Shown here in pieces: positions 50,720 to 61,161 of a stretch of 64,000 nucleotides of DNA. The stretch comes from Trematomus loennbergii (lineage: Eukaryota > Chordata > Actinopteri > Perciformes > Nototheniidae), in the NCBI GenBank assembly GCA_012861695.1, contig JAAOOA010000453.1, forward strand, positions 269,885-333,884, written 5' to 3'. Numbering within the stretch: the stretch's first letter is position 1; every line of letters begins with the position of its first letter. A model generated the notes under the pieces. It saw only the letters and a program-made list of their open reading frames with translations, was not told the origin of the DNA and searched no databases. A program made the translations under genes and the position numbers.

Positions 50720-51588
50720 CAGGGTCTGCAACCTTTTTGACCAAAAGAGCCATTTTGCCCCCTTTTCCACCAATTTTTGTCTGGAGCCACAAAACATATC
50801 TGATAGCTTGATAGCCTATAACGTTGTATATATAGTTATATGATAGACAAAAACTACAGTTCTTTTGCATGTATTATTTATTACATTAAAGGGGACCTAT
50901 CATGCAAAATGCACGTGTGTACGTCTTTTAACATGAATATGTGTCCCCGGTGTTCCAGGGAACTCACCAAGTGTCAGAAAACACAACCCTCTCTATTTTC
51001 CTCCATACCCAAATCTCTAAAAAAGGGGCTGCAACGGATCTGATAAAAACTGATCCAGATTTGAACACTGTCCTGAGGTCAGGACGGTGGCGCTACGGCT
51101 ATTGGGCCAACTCCACCAATCAGGAGGAGACAGCCACGGCCATTGCCGTTCGAAAGCGCTGGAGACGCTGTAGTACATATGCCAGGCCTGTAGATGGTGC
51201 TGTTCTCACTGAATCTGCCCAGAGCTAGAAATTGTCAAATTGAGCGAAATGAGGCATGGCCAAAATGCATGATCTGTTTGGTATTTTGAAAAAAAAAAAG
51301 TATAAATATGCCTTATATAGGTATGGTCCTACACTATATTATTCAAATATAGCATGATAGGTCCACTTTAAATAAAACTGGCGCAAAGACGAGAAAAGTG
51401 TCAGCAGTGTGTAGCTTGTGCCCATGAATGAATGACAGACTGCACAGTGCTTTACCTGTCCGATAGAGAGTAGGACATGAACATCTTAGACAAAAACTAC
51501 AGTCCTCTGCACATTTGAAGAAAATGAATATAATTTAAATGGGCCCACTTTGAAATAAATAAAACCTATAGCTGCACCCTAAAAAGAG
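50720..51588 (+). mobile_element. hAT-type fragment hosting a MITE
   Basis: CAGGGTCTGCAACCTTTTTG and AAAAGAGCCATTTTG mark a fish hAT end. The sequence is interrupted at 50890-51367 and resumes for about 200 bp (GTGTAGCTTGTGCCCATG). The right limit is approximate. Confidence 0.5.
50890..51367. mobile_element. Kolobok-like MITE, 478 bp
   Basis: TTAA at 50886-50889 and 51368-51371 flank ends AGGGGACCTATCATGC and, inverted, AGTGGACCTATCATGC. Its left 300 bp are homologous to the arms of the element at 19949-26297; the right part is different. Confidence 0.75.
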
Positions 51589-51592
51589 TTAA

Positions 51593-52375
51593 AGCTCCCA
51601 TGTCATGCTTTTCCAGTTATTACCCGTCCCCTTGTGTGTTATGAAGGTTTTTATGCATGTAAACGGTGTGCAGAGTCAAAACCCTCAAAGTACACCCTGT
51701 AGCGAGTAAAACTCTAACACAGAAAATACCTCCCCAAAACGCCTCGTTGGAGATACGTCACTGCCCATTTGAGTCTTCCGGGTACCGCATGATGTCATGC
51801 GGTACCCGGAACGAAATGGACCAATCCCGAAGAGCTATGGCCACACCCAGCGGCGCTGGCCGCACCCTCTGCCAGCCTAACATTTACTGTTGGAAGCTCT
51901 GGTTCAGTTCACAATCGATCCAGTCATGCCACTGCCAAGGACCTGTTTCCTGAAATGTGAGGAGAAATCTGAGCTGTTTGTCCTACCGACGGAAGAACCA
52001 CGACGAAGTCAGTGGTTGAAATGTCTTTTTAACACTGTTCCTTCAGAGGTTCAAAGAACCGGCATTTCACAGACGAAAGCTTCCAAAACATTGCCCAGTT
52101 TGAAGCCGGATATGCACAGCATTTGAAACTGAAGAACGATGCTATTCCTAGTTTGTTTGGACTGTTTGGAGCAGGGGAAGATTCGGGTACACAACCTGCA
52201 AGTTTGCATTGTTATTTGTGTATTTATCAAACAAGACTGTTTAAATGTGTAAACTGTGTTGGACTGCTAAGCCATTGACACAGTGCTAACTGTGCTAACT
52301 AAGTTGCTAGCGTTTCCATATATCAACTCTAATATCAGCAGATGGCCTTGTATACATGTATCTCATAGCAGGAGA
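51593..52375 (+). pseudogene. THAP-domain remnant in a TTAA-type element
   Basis: After TTAA (51589) the end reads AGCTCCCATGTCATGC, like Kolobok-type termini. From ATG 51926 the frame gives CFLKCEEKSELFVLPTEEPR, SQWLKCLFNTVP. After a frame change near 52055 it gives RHFTDESFQNIAQFEAGYAQ, then LKLKNDAIPSLFG. This pattern (two N-terminal Cys, Trp, then HF and a closing AVP-like box) fits a THAP zinc finger, the DNA-binding domain of Kolobok and P-type transposases. The C-x-x-H half has lost its Cys. The rest of any transposase is missing; DIRS sequence follows. Confidence 0.55.
51776..51811. repeat. 17-bp perfect palindrome
   Basis: TTCCGGGTACCGCATGA and its exact reverse complement are separated by two bases, within the THAP-bearing element. 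Confidence 0.92.
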
Positions 52376-52840
52376 ATGAATGATCCTGCAGGAACTGCCG
52401 GAGATCATCGAAAAGGCAGCCGCCTGGAGAGCTCTCCTCGTTCCCCCGGCTCAGGAGAGCTCTCTTGCCGGTGGCAGGAGTGTTTCTCCCGGGTACAGAC
52501 CGCCAGGAGTGACCCGGTCTCGCCGCGCTTCCCGGCCATCCGGAAGTGCCAGGAGGGAGCGGCGGCGGCCCCTAGGAGCCTGAAGGCTCCGGTGTCCTCA
52601 TACGTCCCCCTCACTAAGGGGTTAACAGATGTTGGTTTCCAACCGCGCCTCCCCTGGAGCCGAACCTGACGGCATTGTTCGGGGTGAAGCAGGCCAGCAC
52701 GGTCGCCCCACGTCGTCCCTTGCTTTCCTCCCCCGGGGACCAGTTTGTCGTCCGCCAGACTGACCGAATGCATCAGTGTGCCTTCCAGGCGTCTGCAGCG
52801 GCGAACAACATCGCTCTGCTGTCTCACTCCATAGTGTCCT
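52376..52840 (+). pseudogene. DIRS-like gag fragment, best copy
   Basis: Frames give ILQELPEIIEKAAAWRALLV, then PRSLKAPVSSYVPLTKGL and, after a frame change, FGVKQASTVAPRRPLLSS, QFVVRQTDRMHQCAFQA and AANNIALLSHSIV. These are the same peptides as 8034-8598 on minus, with more of the 5' side kept. The protein ends prematurely in the downstream spacer. Confidence 0.6.
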
Positions 52841-53089
52841 TAGTGTTAACCTCGGTTAATAACCTCCAGAGCTCGCGGCATTCCTCTGTCCGAGATACGT
52901 CTCCTACACACGGTCATAATAAGCCCATGAGCGCCGTTATAACGCCTCATGTGGACAGCACTGCATACACCTCCACTCATCCCCTGAGCGTGTATGCGCT
53001 GCATGATGAGAGCCTGAGTGAAACGCAGCGTGTGGAGGCTCCCTCGCAGCCCTTTTCGGTCCAGGCCCACCTTGGGTTGCCTCATGGGC

Positions 53090-56046
53090 CAACACACTCT
53101 CACTCCTTAAACGTCCAGGAGCGACGCTTGGTCAGGGTCCCGTGGCGTGCAGTTGGGACGCGCCGAGGCTCCTTCAGCTTCATAAACGGACGCAAAGAGC
53201 TTTCAACTGATTGCAATGTATTCCCATCGGCGGCGATATTTGACGCTTAGGGAAGCACCGCATCGGTCCATGTCGGCGGCATTTAAAGGCAATATGAGCG
53301 TCCATTCCCATTGGATAACGGAGGATTTTACACCCGGAAGTAACTATTCTCCTTACTGTCGATTGATTTTACAGTGATATCTGCACTACTCATCAACTCA
53401 AAAACACCAGATTATCCTTGTTAATTACACAACATTGATTGGTTTAAATTGTGTACAATGCTTTTGTTTTTTCCCCTTCGATTCGGAGAAACAAATATTT
53501 TTTCGGAGTTTAGGATGGCAGAAGACACTACACTACCCAGAATCCTCAGCTATTGTTTGGGACTACACCATGTGCTTTGTTTGACAAACCCCGTGATTAG
53601 TTCTCAAGCTCTGTGATTGGATGTTGGAGTGGCAGTGCGCAAAGTTTACACCGCGTCAAACAGCACTTTGAAATGGAATGAAACCCATCGACGGCACACT
53701 ATCCAAATCAAGACTCGAACGTGTCCTACCCCCCCCCCCCCCCTTATGTCACAGGCTCCTCCAACAGTGCAACACAATAAAACAGATACACAGAAAAAAT
53801 AGTGCAAGTAAATACAAAAAGAAAAATAGTAAAAAGTTAAATAGTGCAATAAGAGTCTATATACAAGTGATTGGAATATGATATATTAGACAAATAATTT
53901 CTAAGTAGCAGCCAGATGAATGTCATGGATGTTGTTTCAAAGTTCAGGTGTTTAATAGTCTTCTGGCCTGTGGGATGAAGCTGTCCCTGAGTCTGGTGGT
54001 TTTAGTCCGGATGCTGCAGTACCGCCTGCCAGACGGCAGCAGACAGAACAGTTTTGTGGGGTGATGGGGGTCTTTATAATCCTGAGGGCTTTCTTTAAGG
54101 TTAACCTGGTATTTTTACTAACTTTATTTTAGTTACTTTACAGATTTGGATTAATGATGTGAAATATAAACAACCCTTAAATCAGACTTTAGTTACACCT
54201 GAGTAAAATTCAGTGAAGGTGATTGTCAAGTGCCAACAATCAGGCGAGATATTTGATAGTTGGTGCTTGAGAAGACAAAAAAAGCATATTCATTACTCGT
54301 TATTCTCTAATTGTTCATCAGAAACTGTATATAATGGCTATATTGCACATCCCTTTCAAGATTTTCAAAGGTTTATTGAAATATCATATACACAACTACG
54401 GTGTAGTTATGCAATGATGACAAACTTGGGTCATAGGTTCCTCAACAAGAGATCTATCAATATGTGTGTACCTCCACCATTAAACTGTCCTATTCTGCAC
54501 ATTTCTTATTCTATCTACATACATCTTATAAGAGTATAATAAATATGTATAATATCGGTTAAAATAAGTGCTTCAACATAGTTAACATTGCAGGAAAGTT
54601 GATTGTCGAGTCCCAAAACAAACCATGCAATATATTAAAGTACTTTGTCAGGCTTAATATAGATACCCCCAAAGCTTTTTGCTTACATGTATATAAAAGA
54701 AGACCTTAACCTAAAGTATTATTTAATGTTTAAATAAAGCCTAATTAGTTTGTCTGTTTTGCACATCCTCCTATTAATATCTTTGTACATCCGGCACTAA
54801 ACTGTTTTATTCTAGATACCATTTACAGTATCTTCTTGATATTTTCTATTCTATATTTCTATCATTGACCTTCTACTTTCCTCCTATTTTGTATATACTC
54901 TTAATATTTAAATGTTTTCATAAAATATAACACATTCAAAAGTGCTTTACAAAAATGAAAGACATTACGAAAAAGGCATTTTAAACAGTCATTAAAAAGC
55001 AACACAATCTACCTGCATTGCAATTACTCTAAACGTGTAATAACGTGCTTTAACCAGTAGGAGGTGCGGGTTAAAAAGCTGTCAAGTTTACAGTGTTAAC
55101 AAAATAAAATATACTGCTGTTTCTGGTTTAGTTTACGACGGATATATTCTGTTATTGTTTTGATATTTGTAACACAAAAGCGATGTAAAAAACCCACAGC
55201 AACACAGAAAAGATGGTCTTAACATGACCCAGCGGTCTAGTTAATAAAAAACAATAATATCAAAACAAAATATTACTACTAACTTTATTGTGAAATTAAA
55301 ACAGAACGGTAAAAGAATAGTTTCCGGTCTATTCTGAGGCCCGATCTCTGTAGATAAATAAAGAACTACGACAGATGTGTAATATTTAATGCAGCCGAAC
55401 CATTATTACAATGCATTCATGTGATGACTTTCAAAGAGTAAAGCAAGCACTGCTGAATAAAGTATGATTTTATCTTTTACGAAACGTTTTTTTATGGAAT
55501 GCAGTTGGAGGTCAACCAATCACAGAGCTTGAGAACTAATCACGGGGTTTGTCAAACAGAGCACATGGTGTAGTCCTACACGATAGCTGAGGATTCTGGG
55601 TAGTGTAGTGTCTTCTGCCATCCTAAACTCCGAAAAAATATTTGTTTCTCCGAATCGAAGGGGAAAAATACAAAAGCATTGCACACAATTTAAACCAATC
55701 AATGTTGTGTAATTAACAAGGATAATCTGGTGTTTTTGAGTTGATGAGTAGTGCAGATATCACTGTAAAATCAATCGACAGTAAGGAGAATAGTTACTTC
55801 CGGGTGTAAAATCCTCCGTTATCCAATGGGAATGGACGCTCACATTGCCTTTAACTGCCGCCGACATGAACCGATGCGGTGCTTCCCTGAGCGTCAAATA
55901 CCGCCGCCGATGGGAATACATTGCAATCAGTCGAAAGCTCTTTGCGTCCCTTTATAAAGCTGAAGGAGCCTCGGTGCGTCCCAACTGCACGCCACGGACC
56001 CTGACCAAGCGTCGCTCCTGGACGTTTAGGGAGTGAGAGTGTGTTG
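53090..56046. mobile_element. 2.96-kb element with 531-bp inverted arms
   Basis: Arms 53090-53620 and 55516-56046 are reverse complements of equal length, starting CAACACACTCTCACTCC. The flanks CATGGGC (53083-53089) and CACGGGC (56047-56053) look like a 7-bp target duplication with one change; remnant A has a single CACGGGC at the matching place. The interior (53621-55515) has no recognisable transposase. It holds a C run, a repeat piece with GGGATGAAGCTGTCCCTGAG (about 53930-54100), a hAT-like piece to 54205 and AT-rich sequence. Long arms and this duplication length fit Mutator-, Dada- or foldback-type elements; none is proven. Confidence 0.8.
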
Positions 56047-56053
56047 CACGGGC

Positions 56054-56598
56054 AGCGGCGGCGAGGGCTCTAGCGTGGCTCGTCGCCATGACGACCACAG
56101 AACATCTCGAGCATGTGCTCTCAGAGTGTTTCTCAGAGTGAGCGCGTGTGTCTGATGGACAGATGGATGAGCAGGCTGATCAGCAGAGGGTACACCCTGC
56201 AGTTCGCCTCTCGCCCCCCACAGTTCAATGGGATACAGGAAACACTCCTGTCATCCCAGGAACAGTGTCTTGCGCTCCAGAGCTGCAGGAACTCCTGTTG
56301 AAAGAGGCTGTTTCCAGGGTTCCTCAAAGGGAGGAAAAACAGCCTTCGTCCCCTCATGGAGAATATTCATGTTATGCTATATTCCAGGGACTGTGATGCG
56401 CCATTCGCATGGCGCAATAGGTTTTTATCTGAGCAGGTGTGTCTGTGCTTCTAGTACCGGGCGGACCCAGTGGGGCGCAGACTACATCTTGCTTTGCCCT
56501 TAACCCAATAGCGATAGCCTTAGAGGGCGAAGCCATATACTCATAGAACTGAAGTTACCTACTGTAACTCCAGCTTCTATGAGTATTGGCGTAGCCTC
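56054..56598 (+). pseudogene. DIRS-like RT N-terminus and terminal region
   Basis: Frames give SRGYTLQFASRPPQFNGIQE and ELQELLLKEAVSRVPQREE, as in remnant A. The inverted terminal sequence with GTTACCTACTGTAACTCCAG follows near 56555. The site of the LINE in remnant A is empty here (about 56385). Confidence 0.6.
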
Positions 56599-56814
56599 TA
56601 ATGGCGCATTTCCACCACACGGTCGGCCTCGGCCACGCTCGGTACTGCTTGGCCGCGTTGGGCCTTAACAGGGCCGGCTCACTTCATGCTGCGCTTCCAT
56701 TACAGTTTAGGAACTGGGGTAGTTACTATAGTAACGCAGTGTAGGCGGAGCGACGCTGCATACAACTGCCGTGACGTCATCTTCAATGCGACACAACTCA
56801 CAAAACACGCAACA

Positions 56815-58205
56815 ATGGAGGATGTGGATACCATCGTTTCCTTGTTTCTGTGTCTGTGGTGTTTTATCACAGCAAGAAGGAACACTTTGTTTCGGAAAAG
56901 GCGGCTTATAGCAAGACGTAATAGAGAAGAAGCTCATGGGAGACTTATGGCAATGCAGAGAAAGCGGCAGAGACTACTCCAGCACGACTCAACGCTACTC
57001 GGTAAGCTAACGTTCGCTAACTAGCAATGTGTTTCACGCTCACTATACGACCAAAGTGTTTCAAGTATTTAATTAATTGTAGCTACCACTTTTACGTATT
57101 AAAATATGTATGCTTTTGTTTGTGTATTTCAGAAGTTAGGTCGCCGCCGCAGACCATGTGTTTGGATGCTCGACCGAGCTACCGAGTGGTGGGGTGTGAT
57201 TGCTCCATCTTTCACAGACACTCAGTGGGTGGATAACTTTAGGATGTCTGAGGAAACATACACCTACCTGTGCAACAAACTGCGGCCAGCGCTGGAGAGA
57301 CAGGACACAGCATTCCGCAAGTGTATACCTCTAAAGAAGAGGGTGGCCATCGCACTGTGGAAGCTTGCGACCGGCTCAGAGTACAGAAGCATTGGACATC
57401 TTTTCGGAGTGAGCAACACAACTGTGTGCCGGTGTGTGCAAGACTTCTGTGCTGCTGCAGAGACGTTGTTAGTACCGGAACTAATTCGTTCACCAGACGG
57501 GGAGAAGTTTGCAGAAATGGCCGACTACAATGAGAAGAGGTGGGGGCTCCCACAGTGTGTAGGTGCTATTGATGGATCACACATACCCATCTTGGCACCA
57601 CAGGAATACCACTGGGACTATTTCAACCGTAAAGGCTGGCACTCCATCATCCTTCAAGGAGTTGTAGATGGAAAGGGACATTTCTGGAATGTGTTTGCAG
57701 GAATGCCTGGGAGCATGCATGATGCTCGGGTTTTGAGGCTGTCCTCATTGTGGGAGTTGGCCAGTCGTGGCAACTACTTTCCACCTTGCACCAGGAACAT
57801 TGGTGGGGTGAATGCTGGCTATTACATCCTGGGAGACAATGCCTATCCCTTGCAAAACTGGCTCATGAAAACTTCCCTGACAATAGACAGCTGACAGCAG
57901 AACATGTGATCTACAACAAGAACATTTGCAGAGCACGGGTAGTGGTCGAAAACGCTTTTGGTAGACTGAAGGGAAGGTGGCGTTGCCTCATGAAAAGAAA
58001 TGACTGTGATGTGAAACTTGTGAAATCTATGGTGCTGACATGCTGTGCTCTGCATAACCTCTGCGAGAGTCATGAAGAGGCCTATGATGATGAATGGGAT
58101 GCACCAGCAGCAGCAGCAGAGCCTGGGGTAGCAGTGGCACAAGGTGCAGAGGAGGGGGGCACTGACATAAGAGAGGGTTTGATGCGCTACCTGAATAGTA
58201 ATTGA
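56815..58205 (+). pseudogene. Harbinger 2 transposase, one frameshift
   Basis: Exon 1 (56815-57001) encodes MEDVDTIVSLFLCLWCFITA and a basic tail (RKRQRLLQHD). Exon 2 from about 57133 has RRRPCVWMLDRATEWWGVIA, a helix-turn-helix (KKRVAIALWKLATGSEYRSI), GAIDGSH and LGDNAYP with the first two catalytic Asp. One base is missing at about 57870, causing a stop after [10 protein letters not shown]. The continuing frame has [15 protein letters not shown] and [13 protein letters not shown] with the catalytic Glu, then an acidic tail ending MRYLNSN. The exon 1-2 phase is also off by one. Probably inactive as it stands. Confidence 0.85.
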
Positions 58206-59172
58206 AAGATTGTGGGCCATTTAAGGGTAGTGACATTTTGTTTTGTGTTTATTATTACTACATTGTGTTGAACATAAATAATATTTTTTTCTCTTTCACA
58301 TACATGTGTTTGTCAAATGATTTAAACCAAAAAATGTTATCAGAATTGACTATTTAGTAAATATTTGAATTTCAAGTACCAGTAAGTACTGCCCCATAAT
58401 AAGAACATTTGAGCAAATATCAGATCCTGAAAAGAAAATCTCTAATAAATTAAGCAAATATCCAAGTAAACTATAAACATAAATAAATGATCTCTTATCC
58501 TCCTCTTTCTGTTTTTTTTCGAAATACCCCCTTCCAGTTTATTTATAAAAGGTAGTCTTTGACTTTAAGTAATGATGTGTCAGTTACCAAACAATGTTTT
58601 AGAGGAGGACCTCAAGCTAGCAAACTATTTCTTGCTTTAAATATATTCTTAAAATGCACTTTTTATCTTATGGGCTTTTTCCTAACTGGTGTTTCTTATT
58701 GCTTTATAAATTCATGTACAATGTTAGATCCACATAAATGTTATTAGTAGCCTATTTTTATTATTATTTAGAACAAATATAGGCCTATAACTTCTGCCTC
58801 AAAATGATGTGAATCTGAATTTGTTTTAAACGTTGGACTACGACACAATTCTCAGTGTTTTTGTTCTGCTGATTTAAAGCCCTTTAATGAAACGTGTACA
58901 TTTCATTTCAGTTTATGATTGGATTACAAAACGGTGTGTTTGTGTGTGAGTGGCAACCCAGTGACTTTGTTTACATGCTCACGGAAATCAGTTGGTTAAT
59001 CAGATTATGGCAGGAAATCAGATGATGCATTTATCAACAAGAGATAAGATGAGAAGTACTTTATTGAATCCCAATTTGGGAAGTGTTTTAGTTGCAGCAT
59101 AAAAAAGCCATGGCATTTAAAAAAAAAAAAGAAAGATAAGACAAACAAGAAACTACTGTACTAATGTGGCAA
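58206..59172. other. Harbinger 2 intergenic spacer
   Basis: AT-rich, no gene recognised. An inverted LINE/SINE tail (TACTTTATTGAATCCCAATT) lies at about 59041-59100. Confidence 0.5.
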
Positions 59173-60643
59173 TTACAGAGGTGGTTCGTCTTCCTGAAGA
59201 GACGGGCCACGTCGGCTGTCCACAACCTGGCCAAGAGTGCGCAGGAAGGCTAAGTTAAATGCCTGAGTTTGAGCGTTCTCCTCCTCAAGGCCATTTCCTC
59301 CTGCCTTGCCCGGGCAGTAGCCTCCATGGTCAGCTGCCAGTGCCGATCCACCTGGGCCAGGTTCCGTACATGGTGCCGTTCCTCCTGTGCTAGGTGCTCG
59401 TCTCCTCCTCGTTTCCTCTTGCCTGTATGATGATAAGATAATTATAGCAATAAGAATTAGCAATAAGAATGAAAAACACAGGACAGGTACAGGTCACACA
59501 AGGATATAAGAATAAAATGTATAAGCAGAACTACAGTAAGGATGAACTAAAGACAGTTATGCCCTAGATGTTTACAATGATTGTGAAAGTGAATTACATT
59601 ATGTCCAGCCTGTTGATAATGAATATAAATATATGTATATAATAGGATGTCACACACAATTGTACTAGCTGCTTACTAGCTAGTTACTTACTTGTAACAG
59701 AGCACTTCCACACAGTGGTATAGCTTATTTTACTTACTGACGATGGATGATCTAAAGTTTTAGATTGCAGTCGTTTTGCCATGCCTATTTCTTACCTAGA
59801 ACCACACGCTGCGGTGTCGTGATGGCACTCGGCGTTGGTGGTTGAGTTGGTGTCGGTTGTTCGGCTGGGGCTGGTGTCTGTGGTCGAGTTGGGGTCCCTT
59901 CTGGATTCGATGACGAGGACGGATCACCCGTTGTTCGGGACTGTTCCTCCTCACTAGTTTCATCTATGGCATCATCTAGAACAGCAACATGACTTGTTAA
60001 TTCCACAAACTACTGCAGCACAATACTAAATAGCAACAACAACAACTGTAGAAAAGAAAAACTGAACGTAAACAATGGCACATGTGGTGGTAGCAAACAA
60101 TAGCTCTAGCTAATGCTATCTGCCTTAGCTAGCTATGTAGCTCTTCGGGGATCCATAAAAGCATGGGTTGTAGAACTTAAATGTAAGGATAAAATAGACT
60201 TGTTTGTTAGAAGTGAGCTTTATAATAGATAGGGACACAACGCTTTCAAGCAAATAACAGAGCGTTAGCAAAGACTTACCATGCAGGGACAACAGCAACG
60301 CGGTTGCAGAGTCCAGGCCTCCCTCCCTCCCAACGCTGGCCGGTCTTCGGCCATAAATATCGTTCATCAGGTCGAACCACTTCCAGCTTCTCCTATCTGA
60401 ACCACTCCGGCCGTTGTGGTCCTTGACGGCTCTATACTCACTCTTAAGCTTTTTCAGTTTGTCCCTACACTGCTGGAAAGTCCTTGCGTATCCGCGTACG
60501 GACAACAGTGCAGAGACCTCCTGAAAAACTTTGAGGTTGCGAGTTGTGCCGTCGAGCTCCCGCTGGATTTTGTCATCTGCTATCAGATGGAGGAACGTCG
60601 TAACCTCGTCAATCGACCACGGTGTGCTTTTCTTTGCCATTTC
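59173..60643 (-). pseudogene. Harbinger 2 Myb/SANT-like protein, three exons, one frameshift
   Basis: Exon 1 (to 60280) starts MAKKSTPWSIDEVTTFLHLI and has the trihelix core (FQQCRDKLKKLKSEYRAVKD, RRSWKWFDLMNDIYGRRP). An upstream in-frame Met exists at 60679, but MAKKSTPWS fits the family. Exon 2 (59975-59796) is Thr/Pro-rich (EGTPTRPQTPAPAEQPTPTQ) and joins in phase. Exon 3 (59422-59173) begins GKRKRGGDEHLAQEERHHVR, then changes frame near 59287 before LEEENAQTQAFNLAFLRTLG. The protein is the DNA-binding helper of the Harbinger transposase. Confidence 0.75.
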
Positions 60644-60928
60644 TAGCTTCTCTGTTTTCAAAAATGCTGCAAGCGTCACAATATATGCGACGCGAGGGAT
60701 GATTAACTCGCGCGAGAATTGTGACGATTCTCTCTGACCAATCAGCGGTCTGCCCAGTTGTTGGCCCGCTAGTGTGGCCTCGATAGAACCACAATTTTGT
60801 CGGGCCAGAAAAGAGGTGAAAAAGTGGTGGCCCCCGGGCCGGAACTAGGCCTAGTGGAAGCGCAACCAAAAACGGGCACGGCACGACACGGCACGCTTAA
60901 ACCGCGCCATGGTGGAAATGCGCCATAA

Positions 60929-61161
60929 GTGCTGGGCCCCACTGGCTCCACGAATAGCTGAAGAAAAGTTGTTTGTGTGGGAGCAGATTGTCGGGCCTCC
61001 TTCCTATTTATACCGGAAGGGAGCCCGAGGGTGGGGCCCACCTTGCGGGCGGGCGTGGACTACAAGTGTTTCAGTGCTGCCGGGTGCGCGATCACCCAAT
61101 AGCGATAGCCTTAGAGGGCTACGCCTATACTCATAGAAGCTGGAGTTACAGTAGGTAACTT
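60929..61161 (+). mobile_element. DIRS-like outer terminus
   Basis: Matches 6603-6835 in reverse, including CCTATTTATACCGGAAGG. It abuts ZNF 3' flank copy 4 at the same point as in copies 1 and 2. Confidence 0.75.

Larger units (their letters stand above)
56602..60925. mobile_element. PIF/Harbinger element 2, 4.3 kb
   Basis: The ends TGGCGCATTTCCACCA and its inverted match bound the element, flanked by TAA at 56599-56601 and 60926-60928, the standard 3-bp Harbinger duplication. The uninterrupted site (CTCTAAGTGCTGGG) is present, inverted, at about 6835. It encodes a transposase on plus and a Myb/SANT-like protein on minus, convergent as in element 1. Its end sequence differs from element 1, so it is a separate family. 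Confidence 0.9.
52376..61161 (+). mobile_element. DIRS-like remnant C, split by two later insertions
   Basis: Three parts of one plus-oriented copy, 52376-53089 (gag side), 56047-56598 (RT N-terminus and terminus) and 60929-61161 (outer terminus), join perfectly when compared with the uninterrupted remnant A. The interruptions are a long-armed element and Harbinger 2. The order of parts is the reverse of remnant B, so B and C face each other across the palindrome centre. Confidence 0.65.

Noticed and set aside
54213..54539. 108-codon frame inside the long-armed element as a possible transposase
   Set aside because: No catalytic motif, no helix-turn-helix or zinc finger, and AT-rich composition like its surroundings.
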